A stretch of DNA of 64,000 nt from Stenopsyche tienmushanensis (GCA_008973525.1 WACJ01000474.1:1-64000), one strand, 5' to 3'; positions 21,571 to 34,075 are shown, counted from the first letter of the stretch. The notes: generated by a model from the letters alone, not told the origin. Made by a program: numbers and translations.

Positions 21571-24500
21571 ACTGGCCTCATGAATAAATCTAATATAATG
21601 TTTTTAAATATGAACCCAAATGAATGAAAATAAATAAGGCAGAGCTTATATTACTTATATTATAAATTAAAATGGCATTTCAGTACCAGTTGCCCTACGG
21701 CCTGATATTGGATTTGATGTTTACAGGCATTTCATGCCCATTTATACCCTATTTTAAGTTTTAATGGTCTTATTATAAATTTCAAGAGTTATCTGGAAAC
21801 TTTTAGAGCAGCTTGTTGGCCAATATTTGGGTTTACCAGCTTTCTTCCGTCCAACAAATTTAACATTTAGTCTGTTCTTAAGCAAGATATTTTTTAGAAG
21901 TTCTGAACACACTTCAACCACTTACCTTGGAATATTTCTATCTTCATATTTGCATTTGAAGCATCTTAGTTGAGATACCCTGATTTGAGGAATATGAATA
22001 CTCTTATTAACATGTTATTAGATTATGTTTTTAAAAGTTACAGTTTAGCCGTGAAAACTATGATGTGTTTATTACGTCAAGAAAAGAGCCCATATCTTTA
22101 AATTCAGAATATTTCAATAACTTATGTTTTGTTCACTGCTCAGTTCGTAGGTTGTTTCTTAGAAATGAAGTTATGTACTCGTTTATATATTATGTGACCA
22201 TTAGAATGCCGCATTTTTTAGCCCGTCCATTTTTCATGAAGAAGATTTTAAATGTATTTTATTTTTCAACTGATAAAACATTCTTATTTTTGTGTTGATT
22301 ATACAATGAACCATGTTCAATTAAAATTAAGTAATACACAAGTAATAAACAGATTCAATTTCAATTTTACTGATGCAATAATTATAATAGAAGACAATAG
22401 GGAATTGCTAATCTGGCAAATTGATAAAATATACTTGATTTTGTTAATGGAATACAATTTTTATGTATTGCATTTAATCAAATCAGGTGTATTTAATTTG
22501 ATTAAAACCATACGGCAATTAAACGTTTAAAAACAATATGGAAAATTGTATTTTTGCATTTTTTTTACTGATAGATGTATTTAATTACCGACTGATTGTT
22601 CTGTTATTTTTCAACAAAAAGGTTCTTAACGGCAAAACTTAATATAATACATTTGAAAAATTATATAAATAAGATAAATTTATGTGAAGAAATTTAATCG
22701 TAAGTCCACGCAATATTGAGCAAATATAATAATATTGTGTAGCCAAATATACGTACCTATTTGCTTTATTAAAATAAAATTATATAAATTAGATTGAAAA
22801 AATGTAAATATTGATGTAAATTTGTTGTAATTGTATTTGCCTGAAGAACGATACAAGAATTAGCAATAAAAAATCTATCATAAGTAACATTCTTCTTAGG
22901 CATCAAAGGGAAATACATATTTTGTATAACATTATTATTGCTAACGTAATAATTCAATTAGACCGATAATACAAAATCTATAAAAAATAACTTTTATACA
23001 TACAATTTTGATGAAAATAAATAAATTAGTACAAAATATAAGGGTAAAAATACAGTAAGTAATATTTAATATATTGAAAACACGTATGTGTATCGGTTAT
23101 AAAAGGAGTAATAATTTGATATTAGATGCTAAACTGCATTTTTGTATTGAGTCAAAGACATTGATGGTTTCGGAATATTTTCTTTATGAATTTTAGATAT
23201 TTGATTTATGGCTAAAAGTCTTTAAAAATGATAAGCATTGTAAATTTTTAAATGCGTAGAAAATCAATTTAATTTTTAGACATATTCATTTCATCTTATT
23301 CAAAATCTGTGCATGATTTTAAAATGTATTCCACATATGCCTTGCAACGTTACAAATTAATAATTGTATATTTTTCACTTATAAAGCTGCATTTTCATTT
23401 ATTCCCAATCTTATATTTGTTCTATATAAAATAACTGCAGATATTACGTCGTGTTTTAAGGGTAGTTAGAGAAAATACAAACAAATTGGAACGCAAGGCA
23501 TAATAAACTCATCCAAAATTGTTTAAACGAGTATTAAATGTAAATTTCCTTATAGAAGAGCGGTCAATTTTCAGAATTTAAGCGTGTGCACTTCAAAGAC
23601 GCAGGCAAATCGATCGCTTAAAAAGACAACCACCGAATACACGTAAGATGATTTGATAATAAATGAATACAAATACTGTGATAAATTTATACATAGATGT
23701 TATGATTAAGATTGTATGACTCTGTACATGTTTTAAGTTTGTCGAAGTTGTTTTATAGAATTTTGTTAGTGATCTCATTAAAAAATAAGTATGTTTAATT
23801 TATATTTGGTAGGATATTGAGGAAAAAAATTGTAAAACACATAAATACTGCGTACGGAGGACCGATAGTGAGTAGTGAGATGCGTCGAGTATGATTTTCG
23901 AAACATATTAACATCCATTGAATGAAATTATTTCAATTATAGATTAGTATTTTATAACTTTAGTAAAATATCTAAAAATAGTTAATTTACAGAAGTTTCA
24001 ACCATTAATATGGTTGTATCAGAAAATTTGTAGTGCAATGTGAATGTGAACTTTATTAGGTATCTCAATTATTTAATGTGGGAGATTAGATCGTCAGACA
24101 AATCTGTTTATAGTCTTACAATGAGGAACATTTTCTTTGTTTAAAAACAAGGCTACTTACCATATTTATAATTTTGAATATTTGCTCTATGATAGATAAT
24201 ACAAATTTTGCTGAGACCTAAAGAAATAATATTTTTACTTTGTAAGTAAAATGTCTATGTAATTGGTTTCATTTTTTCATCTCGGAATTCATTGTATTTG
24301 AATTTTCTTTTACAGGAATCTGGATATTGAATTATTCAATTGTTACGATATATATTATATTAGGACATTTTCATTGTTATAAAGCAATAATTAACACTCA
24401 AATTATCAAACAAAATATTCAGTGCAAATAATATTTGAATACAAACGTACAAACATAGAACACCAACATAACTTTAATATGCCGGCACTGAATATTTCTG

Positions 24501-25340
24501 ATTTAATAAATATCGATTAAAGATTTAATTTAGATCACATTCTCTATACAACTTTGATTTATACTTTTTCAGCTATTATTTATTAATGTAAAATTTTGGA
24601 TAGTATCAAACTATTAATGCAATTTTGGTTCTGAAATGCATCCATTGTAATATTTTGCACAACATATTTAATTTGTACAACTTTATCATTTAAAATCTGA
24701 AATATTACTAACGTATTAGGAATGTGTTATGAGGGGTTATTAGAAATATAACGGCATTTTTTTCACTACTGTAGTAGTGTAGTCTAAAATGATCTAATGT
24801 TGTTTTAAGGCTGTATTTTTTGTATTGAAATAAAACATACATGTTTTTGTGTGTGAAACATAGAATTTGTTGTTCTTAATTACAAATTGATTCTATATTC
24901 CACACTCAAATACAAGTTTATTTAATAAAAAATAGAATGGTATAAAATAACCAAATGTCTATACATAAAATTAATCCTTTTTGTTATTCTTTATCATTAT
25001 TTTCATATTTAGCAGTATTCATGAAGAGTAAAATGTTATATCTTCAATCGATTGTGTATTTTGCTGTTTAAAGAGGGAGTTATCATTATTTATCGTTCTC
25101 AATTGAAAGTCAGAGCGATGTTAAATTTGTCTTTTTATAATTCCAGTCGTGTAAGTGAACGGGTAATTCTTTTGTAAATCATGTGCCTAGTAGACTCTTT
25201 AACTAGTTACGATGCAGCGAACTGTCACTTATGATAATTTTTAAAAATCTGCCATGCTACTCATTATAATTTGCAATTTCAATAAATCAAACTGGTTTAT
25301 AATTTTAAAATCTTGGTAAACTTTAATTATGATCATTTTT

Positions 25341-25377
25341 TGTCGTCACCGAAGGGCACTCTTGCCGAGCGACGACA
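25341..25377 (+). other. GC-rich hairpin in AT-rich psq-fz2 interval
   Basis: TGTCGTC (25341-25347) pairs perfectly with GACGACA (25371-25377), and inside it GGCA (25355-25358) pairs with TGCC (25363-25366) around a CTCT loop. The whole 37 bases are GC-rich in a background near 25% GC. This may be an RNA structure in a UTR or chance. The role is unknown. Confidence 0.4.
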
Positions 25378-25679
25378 TAATATAGAATTTGGAGATTTGT
25401 AAACATTTATTATTGTTTTAGATTTTTTTTAAGAATTTGCATTGTTAACAGACAGGAGTGGATGTACAGAACTATTGCATGTGGTCATTTATTCATATAT
25501 AATATATGTTGTACTTTTTAGAAAATAATAAATGACTGATCTTATATGAATTTGCATTTATTGATTTATTTTATTCTTCTTTATTTATTTTGGGGGCTGA
25601 AATACTTATTAAATTATGTAGTATTACATGTGGTACTATAAAATCTATTCATTCTGTTTTCTAAATGACTTTTGAAGTG

Positions 25680-25795
25680 TCGTTTATGGGATCATGGACG
25701 ATTTGTTTTTAAAAATCATTTACCACACTTTCTGTAGATTTAGATCCAAGATGTTACAAGTTCAACTGCTAAATTAGCTAATATGGCAGTCTGTA
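25680..25795 (-). repeat. tRNA-like SINE fragment (copy 3, diverged)
   Basis: TTTATGGGATCATGG and TTTCTGTAGATTTAGATCC on the plus strand match the 14.0 and 21.5 kb copies at a lower level. The B-box region is mutated. Confidence 0.35.
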
Positions 25796-26833
25796 ATAGT
25801 ATTATATACTTAAAATATTTTTTTTCGATACTTACGTATATAATTTATTAATCTTCAGAGTTGTTATGTAGATAAATTTAAAATATTATGGTTTGAAGAA
25901 GGAAGTTTAGTTGTTATTTAGTGCCTAGAGATTATCAGGAATTAGGAACAAGAAGTTTAAAAAATTCAACATCTTTTTGTTTTATATTCTAAGATATATT
26001 GAAATTCTGCAATAAAAACTATTTACACTTATATGTTAATCTAAGAGTCGTTGCCGTAACTTTATTTTCTTCAGTTCTTGGAAAACTTCTCCACAGTATG
26101 TCTATCCGACTTGTGAACAAATGGTGGTCGTATGCATGTCTAATGAATACAGCGGACAGAGTAAGACTTTCAGCTGTAGCTCTCCGATTTACAGTCTGGG
26201 TCTTTTGTTGCTTGATGATACATTTGATTGTTTCTAGTAATATCTTAATTAAGTTCTTTCAATGCATTACTCTGGTGGCTACAAAGCTTATCTCGTCGAT
26301 GAAATTGATTCTGCATTATGGACCGTTACAATAGAGTGATTTATATGCCTTTTGTCATAAATGTTACAAATCTTAGTGTTTCTTTGTCAAGTAAATATAA
26401 TATTATTTGAAACAATAACTTGTTACAATCTTCTAAATATAAAAGTAAACAATATGCATTAAAATATTAATTGTTAACAAAAAGGGATCACTTTTGGATG
26501 CATCTTGTACACTGTGGAAGAAAAGAGCAAATTGAAAGACGTGAGTTTTCGTTTACAAGGCTTTATATAATCGCAATTTACAAATTCTTAATAGTTATAA
26601 AACGTTCGAGGGCCTACAAAATATGATATATAAGCTATACTTATGAAATAAATTACGTATTTGATTTACACAAGAGAGGTGCCTTCGCTCGGTCCCCCCG
26701 CGGAGGAGACAGACTAGAGAGCTTCGATCCGCGTCGGCTCGCAGACCCTCGGGGGACACAGCGACTCCGGCAGGCTGACGACGACCGAGCGGGAGTAGGC
26801 GCACGAGGGGGAGGCGGAGGCCGCGGCGGGCGG

Positions 26834-28618
26834 TCACACGTGCGAGCGCGGGGGCGGCGGGCGCGGCGCGGGGCCCGTCTTGTGCGGACGCGGCTTGATG
26901 AGCGCGGCGCCCGCCCCGGCGCCGGCGCCCTGCGCCGCCGGGCCCCCGACGCCTAGCGCCCGCCGGCAGAAGCGCCGCCACGAGTCGAGCGTCTTGCCCG
27001 ACCAGATCCAGACGCCGGACGTGATGCCGACTGCGAGCGCCATGAAGTACTTGAGCATGAGCAGCGCGTAGAGCGGGCGCGACGAGGGCGAGGGCGAGGC
27101 CAGCGGGCCCGAGGCGCACGAGCAGGCCAGGCGCCGCAGCCACGAGCCGTGCATGGCCGCCTCGTACAGGTGGCAGCCGAGCACCGCCGCCGCCGGCACC
27201 GTGTACAGCACGCTGAAGATGCCGATGCGGATCATCAGCTTCTCGAGCTTGTCCGCCTTCGAGCCCGCGCCGGCGCCGCCCTGGCGCTTGATCACCGAGC
27301 GGATGCGGAACAGCGACACGAAGCCCGCCACTAGGAAGCTCGTGCCCGCCGCGAGGTACACGAGCAGCGGCGCCACCACGAAGCGCTTCAGGTTCTCCGG
27401 GTCCAGATTGCCCACGTAGCAGACGCCCGCGACGGGGTCCCCGTCCACGGCGGCGCTCAGCAGCGCGGCCACGCTCTGGCCGGCGGGCACGAGCCAGGCC
27501 GCCAGGTGGAAGTACTGCGAGTAGCCCGCGATCGCCTCGTTGCCCCACTTGAGCCCCGCCGCCAGGAACCACGTGAACGAGAGCACCACCCACCACACGG
27601 ACGACGCCATGCCGAAGAAATAGACGAGCAGGAAGACGAGCGTGCAGGCGGCCGGGCCGGTGGCCGCGTGCCTCACGGCGGGCCCGTCGCAGGCGACCTC
27701 CTCGTGGCCGAGGAGGATGCGCGTCAGGTAGCCGAGGGACACCATGAAGTAGCACGCCGACAGGAACACTATCGGCCGCTCAGGGTACTTGAACCTCTGC
27801 GTGTCGATGAGGAACGTCGTCAGCGTCATGAGCGTCGACACGCAGCACAGGCCGCTCCACAGGGCGACCCACACGGCGGCGAACTCCCGCTCTTCGGGGC
27901 TGAAGAACGCGCCCCTGCACGGGAACGCACAGTCTGCGACCCCGGCGAGGCGCGCCCCCGACCGGTTGCCGGCCAGGGGCACGAGCGGGGGTCGGCAGCT
28001 GCAGCCGCACGCGCCCCCGCCGCCGGCCCTCTCCCCTGGCGGCTCGCGGCAGTTTTTTGAGTTCTTGCCTCTGCAGATGGGCCTCGTCGCCGGCTGCTGC
28101 CGGTGCGGGCCCCTCGTCGGCCTCGAGGGCGGCGCGTCCGCGGACCCGCCGCCGACGGCCGCCTCGCTCTCGTCCATGCACAGGTTGTCCGGGTCGCCGA
28201 AGGTCGGCAGGCGTTCGCAGGCCATGCGCTCCGGCCACTGGAAGTTGTACTTGAGCATGAGGGGCGCGCAGCCGGCGCGCGCGCGCTCGCACACGCTGCG
28301 GCACGCCGGCAGCGGCTTCGCGTACTCCTCCAGACAGATCGGTGTGTAGATCGAACACAGGAAGAACTTCAGGTCCGCCGAACACTTTATCTCCACAAGC
28401 GGCCAGAACTGGTGCACCTCCATGCCCGCCTCCTTCTGGCTGTCGTGGTTCAGGTCGTTAGGGAACGACGTCTGGTTGTAGGGGATGCCCCGGCACATGG
28501 GGATCGTGATCTCCTCGCATCGCGGCGCCGCCGCGCCCCCGGGGAGCCCGACGCCGTCGCTGTACGTCCTCCCCGACAGGCACACCAGCGCCAGGATCGC
28601 CGCCCTCAGCGACGTCAT
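26834..28618 (-). CDS. fz2: Frizzled-2 Wnt/Wingless receptor, single coding exon
   Basis: Seven-pass plasma-membrane receptor that binds Wnt through its cysteine-rich domain and signals through Dishevelled. From the chosen start (28618, MTSLRAAILALVCLSG, a signal peptide) the protein is 594 aa. The ten conserved CRD cysteines are C34, C42, C79, C88, C95, C106, C110, C117, C134 and C147, with an NQT glycosylation site at 48. Membrane segments fall at about 247-271, 281-301, 326-348, 368-390, 413-437, 464-487 and 516-540. The Dishevelled-binding KTLDSW is at 542-547 and the protein ends in SHV, a PDZ-type terminus. Identity to fz2 rather than other frizzleds rests on RCEEITIPMCRG, RGKNSKNC and KADKLEKLMIRIGIFSVLYT. 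The frame stays open 29 codons upstream, but the signal peptide fits the internal Met. As in Drosophila fz2, the coding region is uninterrupted. It is very GC-rich, unlike its surroundings. Confidence 0.97.
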   Translation of the reverse strand: MTSLRAAILALVCLSGRTYSDGVGLPGGAAAPRCEEITIPMCRGIPYNQTSFPNDLNHDSQKEAGMEVHQFWPLVEIKCSADLKFFLCSIYTPICLEEYAKPLPACRSVCERARAGCAPLMLKYNFQWPERMACERLPTFGDPDNLCMDESEAAVGGGSADAPPSRPTRGPHRQQPATRPICRGKNSKNCREPPGERAGGGGACGCSCRPPLVPLAGNRSGARLAGVADCAFPCRGAFFSPEEREFAAVWVALWSGLCCVSTLMTLTTFLIDTQRFKYPERPIVFLSACYFMVSLGYLTRILLGHEEVACDGPAVRHAATGPAACTLVFLLVYFFGMASSVWWVVLSFTWFLAAGLKWGNEAIAGYSQYFHLAAWLVPAGQSVAALLSAAVDGDPVAGVCYVGNLDPENLKRFVVAPLLVYLAAGTSFLVAGFVSLFRIRSVIKRQGGAGAGSKADKLEKLMIRIGIFSVLYTVPAAAVLGCHLYEAAMHGSWLRRLACSCASGPLASPSPSSRPLYALLMLKYFMALAVGITSGVWIWSGKTLDSWRRFCRRALGVGGPAAQGAGAGAGAALIKPRPHKTGPAPRPPPPRSHV

Positions 28619-28672
28619 CGTCGAGCCGCGACGTCGATCTACCTCGACATGCCCGCTCTCACGAGAACGCCA

Positions 28673-29961
28673 CCTGCAATCCGTGCAATCCATCATTAAA
28701 TACATTTTTCACTACTAAAATACAAATACTAAACTAGAAACAAATCTTAGACTAAATCCCGACTAGGTCTGAAACGTTACTCTGAATCAAAATACACAGC
28801 CGCAGTTTGTAAAGCGGCGGATAGATGGCGCTGGCTGCGCTCCCCGTCGGATGCGCGAAAGATATTTTGAGAATTGTTTACTGGCAGTCGTCTGCAGATG
28901 CAAGCGTCGAAGAGCTGCAGCCGAGAGACTCAGACGCGCCCCGACGGGATGCGCCTCCGATTTTTTAATATTTTTTTTGAAAACGAGACGAGTCAACGTT
29001 CAAGCCGTATCGCGAGCGAGAGGAGCTTCGGCCGATCGAAATAAGTTTCGAGGCTGCTTTACTATATAAACCGGTCTGAATAAATATTTGCGTAACGTTG
29101 TCAAACATTAATAATATGAAAATGCATGAAATACGCGGTCGGGTGAAATGACCCGGTGGGAAATAATAGGCGCACCTTTGACGCGACGTTATAATGTCCA
29201 TGCAAGGAATTATTTTCATTTGAAATATATTGTTAAACATTTTATAACAAAGCAGAAAATCAAAATCGGACCCGGGAGATTTGCTTATGGTTCATTAAAA
29301 AAATGTAATCGGGACTTGTTCACCGCGGGGAAATTACGCGAGCGGTTCTCGTCGAGATGTTTACGTTCGTCCGATTTTTTATGGCAACACTAAATTTAAA
29401 TAAATCGATCGTTCGGTGATTCGGAATCGATTTGAAAATAATCAACACACATTTCACATCGCGAGGGCAACACTGTTTTTTCGAATTCGTCTCGAGCGAT
29501 GACCGCGTCGATGGCGACGAACGGGGCTCGCTTTATTTTCACACAGTTCCGGGTAGTCAAGCATCGTATTATTTATCCACAAATTGTGTCGCGACGTCAA
29601 ATACGGCACGATTTTCACGATACACAAACTATATGGGGAAATGAGCGGTTCCTGGTCGCGTTTCGGCGAGTTGCGACCGCTCGCACGTCAGGTGAGAAAA
29701 ATGCGCGAAATTTTCAAAAGACTAGAGATCGAGTGCCGTTGACGCGAAGCTGTCAGCGCTGACACTTTCGCGCCGAAGCGAGTGGAAATAAATGGTGTCG
29801 CGACTCTCCCTTCCGTGCGGGCGCGAGATACGCTCGCCGTTCCTTCGCGGATTGTTTTCGTTTTGCGAAATTGACGTTCGACGTCCGTCCTATTAATACG
29901 CGATCGGGGATCGAAAGCGCCGCCGGCGGAGGACGCCGGGGCGGCGCGGCGAGATCCTCAC
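28673..29961 (-). other. fz2: probable fz2 5' UTR intron
   Basis: A donor-like CTCAG|GTGAGG at 29962/29961 and acceptors TTTGTATTTTAG (about 28719) or GGATTGCAG (28674) upstream of the fz2 ATG suggest a 5' UTR intron of about 1.3 kb. The sequence inside has mixed GC content and no coding signal. The donor and acceptor pairing is a prediction from consensus only. Confidence 0.4.
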
Positions 29962-30250
29962 CTGAGGACGGGGCCGCGGCCCCGCGTAGCGCCGCCGCCA
30001 TGCGTCACATGGCGGCCGAGTCCGCTGCATTCGATCGACCTCGTGCGACCGCACAACCGAATGAAACTCTTCACACGACAACACTACTCGACTTGCCGGC
30101 GCCGCGCGCCACACTGACGTGCCGCGCGCTTCCCCCCCGACACCCGTGCCGCGGAGCGGTCCCCCCACCGCGCGGCATCTGGTGAATATTTATAAAAGTA
30201 AACAGTAGAATTTCTGCTGCTACTTTTTAACCTGCTCGGCTGATGCCGTT
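29962..30250 (-). promoter_or_regulatory. fz2: fz2 GC-rich promoter and 5' UTR exon candidate
   Basis: A CpG-rich block runs from about 29880 to 30240 and ends abruptly in AT-rich DNA. It holds the donor described for the 5' UTR intron. Position upstream of fz2 and composition like the lola and psq starts support a promoter. Open frames on either strand here (for example plus 29871-30185) are composition artefacts. Confidence 0.45.
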
Positions 30251-33200
30251 CCCGACCGATGCGGTGACCACGCGTTGCAACCGAAAATGCAGGATTCATT
30301 TGACTTAAAATTTATAAGTCATGCAATTACGACGACCATGATTTTATGAGTTTTAACACATTCCGGTCCAAGAGTAAACATTCAGATTTTGCGCTGTATT
30401 TTAATTTGTTGCGTTATTTAAAATTATGATTGATTAACTTTATAACATTTTAATCAGTTATAATTTTCATTAAAGCCTTATACATACAGATGGCCTAAAA
30501 ACTCAACTTTCAAAATAAAAAAATGATTGCTTATTAATATTTCAACAATTGATACAAAAGTACACTATACGGACATTTCAACATCGGTTAGGATTTTCAC
30601 CAAAAATCTTTTCTTGCAATTTCTCCATATTCTATATCAGGGATCATTTACTTTTTTTAAGCTCTAAATGGAGAGGCAAAAAGAAGATTCGATCGACAAA
30701 TCATCGATGTTCACAAACTTGTTAAAAATGAATGTCCAATTCAAATAAATGGATTGATTAAGTCGCTAGCGCATAAAATTTAAGAAGCATCTTCCAAATT
30801 GTCTCGATTGGCACACGATGATAATTTCAGCATAAACGAAGAATTTTAATAAGCAGACAGCGTATCGAATTAAATATAAGAATAGGATTTGTTTTAGAAA
30901 GCAGCTTTATCAGGGTTTTGACGACCACAACGCCGAGCAAAAATGATTAATAACAAACAAAAAAAAAACATTTTAAAGGAAGCTTGTGGCAAATTTTGCT
31001 CCAAATTGTTACGGCCCTGCCTATCGAATTATTTCATACCAAAGATGGATCATGCATAAAATAATAAGTTATGAAATTCACAGCATATTTATTGTATTTT
31101 TACATGCGCATGCGCCCAGCGTGCGGTCGTTGTTTAATTTTAGCGTGATGTAGCATTTTTTATGTACAATTTATTTTATGTTGCAGTATTGATCTTTGCG
31201 TTCCGGGAATCGTTAACAACTATAGATTTATCTCGAGATTGCCTCTAACCATTGCCGTTAAATCTGTATGGCTGATTTTATGCAATTATGTTTCATAAAC
31301 GGGCATCGGGATGAAAGCTGAGTAACGGATACTTGTGAATCTGCTCGAAATTTGCAGTTGTATGTAGTTTATTCTAGGAACGTTCACAGTGAACAGTGTT
31401 AAATTTTATTAGAGGAGTAGATTCATACTTAAACATTTGTTCAAATTTATGTGGTATTTGTTTGTAGTAACGTGAGGTGAATAATTCTTGCGGGCATGAA
31501 TCAATTCCTGGTATTTTCCTCGTACGTCCTCGACGATTTATCTGCAGACCTTCGCAGACCATACGAGCCTTCGTTCGATCCTCACAGCGAGCTTCCAAAT
31601 ATTTTTAAAATAAGAAATAACTTCATATATTATTAACATATATCAATGTAGTGGCGTATTGAAGTCATTGAAAACATTGCTCCGTTTTATTAATATTTTT
31701 CGGACTTAAAATATATGAAAATATATTATTTATCAAATAAACTAAGCTAAAATAATACAAATTTAATGAAGCAAAATATATATTCTCATGGCAGGTAGTA
31801 AAATATTTGTGGAATTGAAGAAAAATGTGGTATTGCCATAAAATAACAAAACGAAGATTTAGATATATTGCGTCCTTTAGTAATCGGATTGCTCGCACAA
31901 GGATGAATTGAATCTATTGAAATTCCTAGAACAATCTTGGGCTTAAATTGTATGTAAACCTCAAAAAAAATATATGCATAATAAACATAAGTCACAATGA
32001 AACGGTTCAAGATTTATGACTGGGCCGTTTTCCAGGTAAAATCCTTTTGTTTTTAGAAATAACTGTCATTTTGTCAAAATCAACTATTTAGCTTCGGTAT
32101 GCGAAACTTATTTCTAAAAAAAAATGTTTTGTACATGGCTCATTTATGCTCAAGTCTTCTTATTAAAGCTCATTCGATACGACAGCTCCAAATAAATATT
32201 TCTTTGCTTTTGCGACACAACAGATAAATATCACATTGTAAAGGATCAATCCGACAGAAAATTATTATTTTATAAAGTGATCAACATATACTTATATTAG
32301 GCGTTAATAAAAATAAATCCTCGCAAAAGGAAAAGCGGACAATCACCGGCAATTAATAAAGGAGCTTTCATTGTGAAGTTCTTTATAATGCGATGCCCAT
32401 TGTAGTAGTAATAAAAATATTTCCTTGAAGAAACATTTTATCAGCATAAGCAGAAGACCCATCTACAGTAGTGCAAGTAAGAAGTTGGGGCTTGCGATCA
32501 CGATTAGGGGGCCTCCCCTACTTGAATCGATAAAGCCTTCCCTCTATGAACAATTTGCCGACCTTACATACACATCTTCAACATTTTTATATTTATTTTC
32601 TCGACGAAAAATACACATCTATCGTCGATGGCCATGAAATGCGAATTTATTCCCCAGAAATGCAAAATCAGAGTCCTTTTTAATGTATTTTATAATAGAC
32701 ACATTTTAATAAATCCAATGAAAATTGGGAGGATTCACAATCTCAAGCAATTGTAAATTTTAATTTAAATATAACATTAAAAAATTGCATTATCTAAACA
32801 AGGATATATGTATGGAACCAACAGTGATTGAAGGGCCTGTTACTTAAAAAATACTTTTTAGATTCCAATCAATTGAAGCAAAATTACAAATGTCGAAGAA
32901 TATGAAAAACAGTCTTTCAAAATTATATATTTTTTGGATTTACACATATATATGTCTGTCTGTAACTGATAAAGAATTAGGAAAAGCAAACAATAAAAAA
33001 ACAGTCCATATGAAGTTGAAAAGATATCTTTGAAGAATTTGTAAATCCAGACAGATAGCACACAATATTCGGTAATTTCTTTGCGTAAACATAAACAATA
33101 CACTTGAAATCGATTCATTATATCATTATTAGTGGATAAATTTGGGTTAACGGACGGAGTGGCCACAAGGTTCGTATGTCCAATCAGTCCGCTTTTCGGA

Positions 33201-33425
33201 CTGCTGATGTGACGAATGAGGACGCTATACCTGAGTATTACGAACTCTTATTATAAAACGAAGTTGTCCGAAGAAGACTGATAAAAACTCTGTACAACTC
33301 TCGACCGGATCGTTATTCTGGGTTTTGCGCCCAAATCCTAGTTGCGCCCGTAGCGGGCGCCTGCTTTAGCACGCCCTCGTTACGGCCCTGTTTCTCTCCA
33401 AATTCAACGTGTAAGACACTTTCCA

Positions 33426-33492
33426 TCTCTGTCTGTCTCCGAGCTCAACACGTAAAAATGCTCTTTCCGAACCACTGAAATTCGGACGCAAT
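33426..33492 (+). repeat. dispersed repeat pair, copy 1
   Basis: TCTCTGTCTGTCTCCGAGCT, then AATGCTCTTTC and CACTG-AATTCGGAC, recur at 35578-35646 with only scattered substitutions. The GC-rich sequence on its left (33300-33400) is probably part of the same element. Confidence 0.55.
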
Positions 33493-33750
33493 AAGGGATT
33501 AAGGTATAAATATTTAATTTATGTAATGTGCTCACATCTTGTCTGTGTATCTGTGGGAACGCTCTGGATTGTTCTGAATAAAAGTATTGGCTCAGCAAAA
33601 TTACATCGATCATAATTGTTTCGGATTAACGCATAATTGTTTTTGACTTTTTCAGGCATTTTGAAATTAATGGAAATACTTACAATTAAAATAGTATCAT
33701 TATCAATCAATAAAAGATGCTCAGTCTTCAAAATCAATTGTATTTGTTAA

Positions 33751-33880
33751 AGTGCTCTTCGATACGTTAATTTGGGTGAATTGGTGGGTGATCGTTCACA
33801 ATTCATCTTCATATTGAAGACATCCTGATTATGCGATAAACTGCGTCTGGTTGCATTATAATAATGATGATGATGAAATG
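33751..33880 (+). repeat. dispersed repeat ending in an ATG run (copy 4)
   Basis: The 3' part matches the family: TTCATCTTCATATTGAAGAC, then CTGCGTCTGGTTGCATTATA and a tail of ATGATGATGATGA. This is the clearest example of the simple-repeat tail. Confidence 0.45.
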
Positions 33881-33960
33881 AATAACGCGAATGATTAGAA
33901 TTTGGGAACAATTCAAGTGGCTATAAATCTATACGTCTTTTGTGTAGACTTATTAAACGT

Positions 33961-34075
33961 AAAAGGGCTTGAAAGGCCAGTGGGCAGCCCATGTGGTATG
34001 AAGAATGGACGAAAGATAGATTAAGAATGCGTCCGAGAAAACCTCAGATAAAATGGAGGCGGCTTGAAGAGGTCT
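33961..34075 (+). pseudogene. LINE ORF2 C-terminal fragment
   Basis: The translation in two frames gives GQWAAHVV, RMDER and then MRPRKPQIKWRRLEE, resembling the WAGHV-x-R...RWTxRV...WRPRxGKRxxGRPxxRW tail of non-LTR retrotransposon reverse-transcriptase ORFs. A stop and a frame change interrupt it. It is a short relic with no visible upstream RT domain. Confidence 0.45.

Larger units (their letters stand above)
21240..26833. other. convergent space between psq and fz2, including their 3' UTRs
   Basis: Very AT-rich sequence, presumably psq 3' UTR at its left and fz2 3' UTR at its right. It contains two SINE-like fragments (21471-21570, 25680-25795) and one notable hairpin (25341-25377). An open frame of 111 codons at 25999-26334 matches nothing I know. 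No splice-linked coding exon is visible. Confidence 0.5.

Noticed and set aside
25999..26334. 111-codon plus-strand frame between psq and fz2
   Set aside because: No recognisable domain; hydrophobic by AT-rich codon use; not linked to psq by splice phase.
26595..27755. 386-codon minus-strand frame overlapping the fz2 3' half
   Set aside because: It is out of frame with the clear fz2 protein and shows only composition-driven Arg/Gly-rich sequence.
27506..28699. Long plus-strand open frames (up to 198 codons) opposite fz2
   Set aside because: They are antisense by-products of the GC-saturated fz2 exon, with Arg/Ala/Pro-rich composition and no family resemblance.
31374..31598. 74-codon minus-strand frame resembling a LINE tail
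   Set aside because: Only weak Arg/Lys-rich resemblance; not enough to call.
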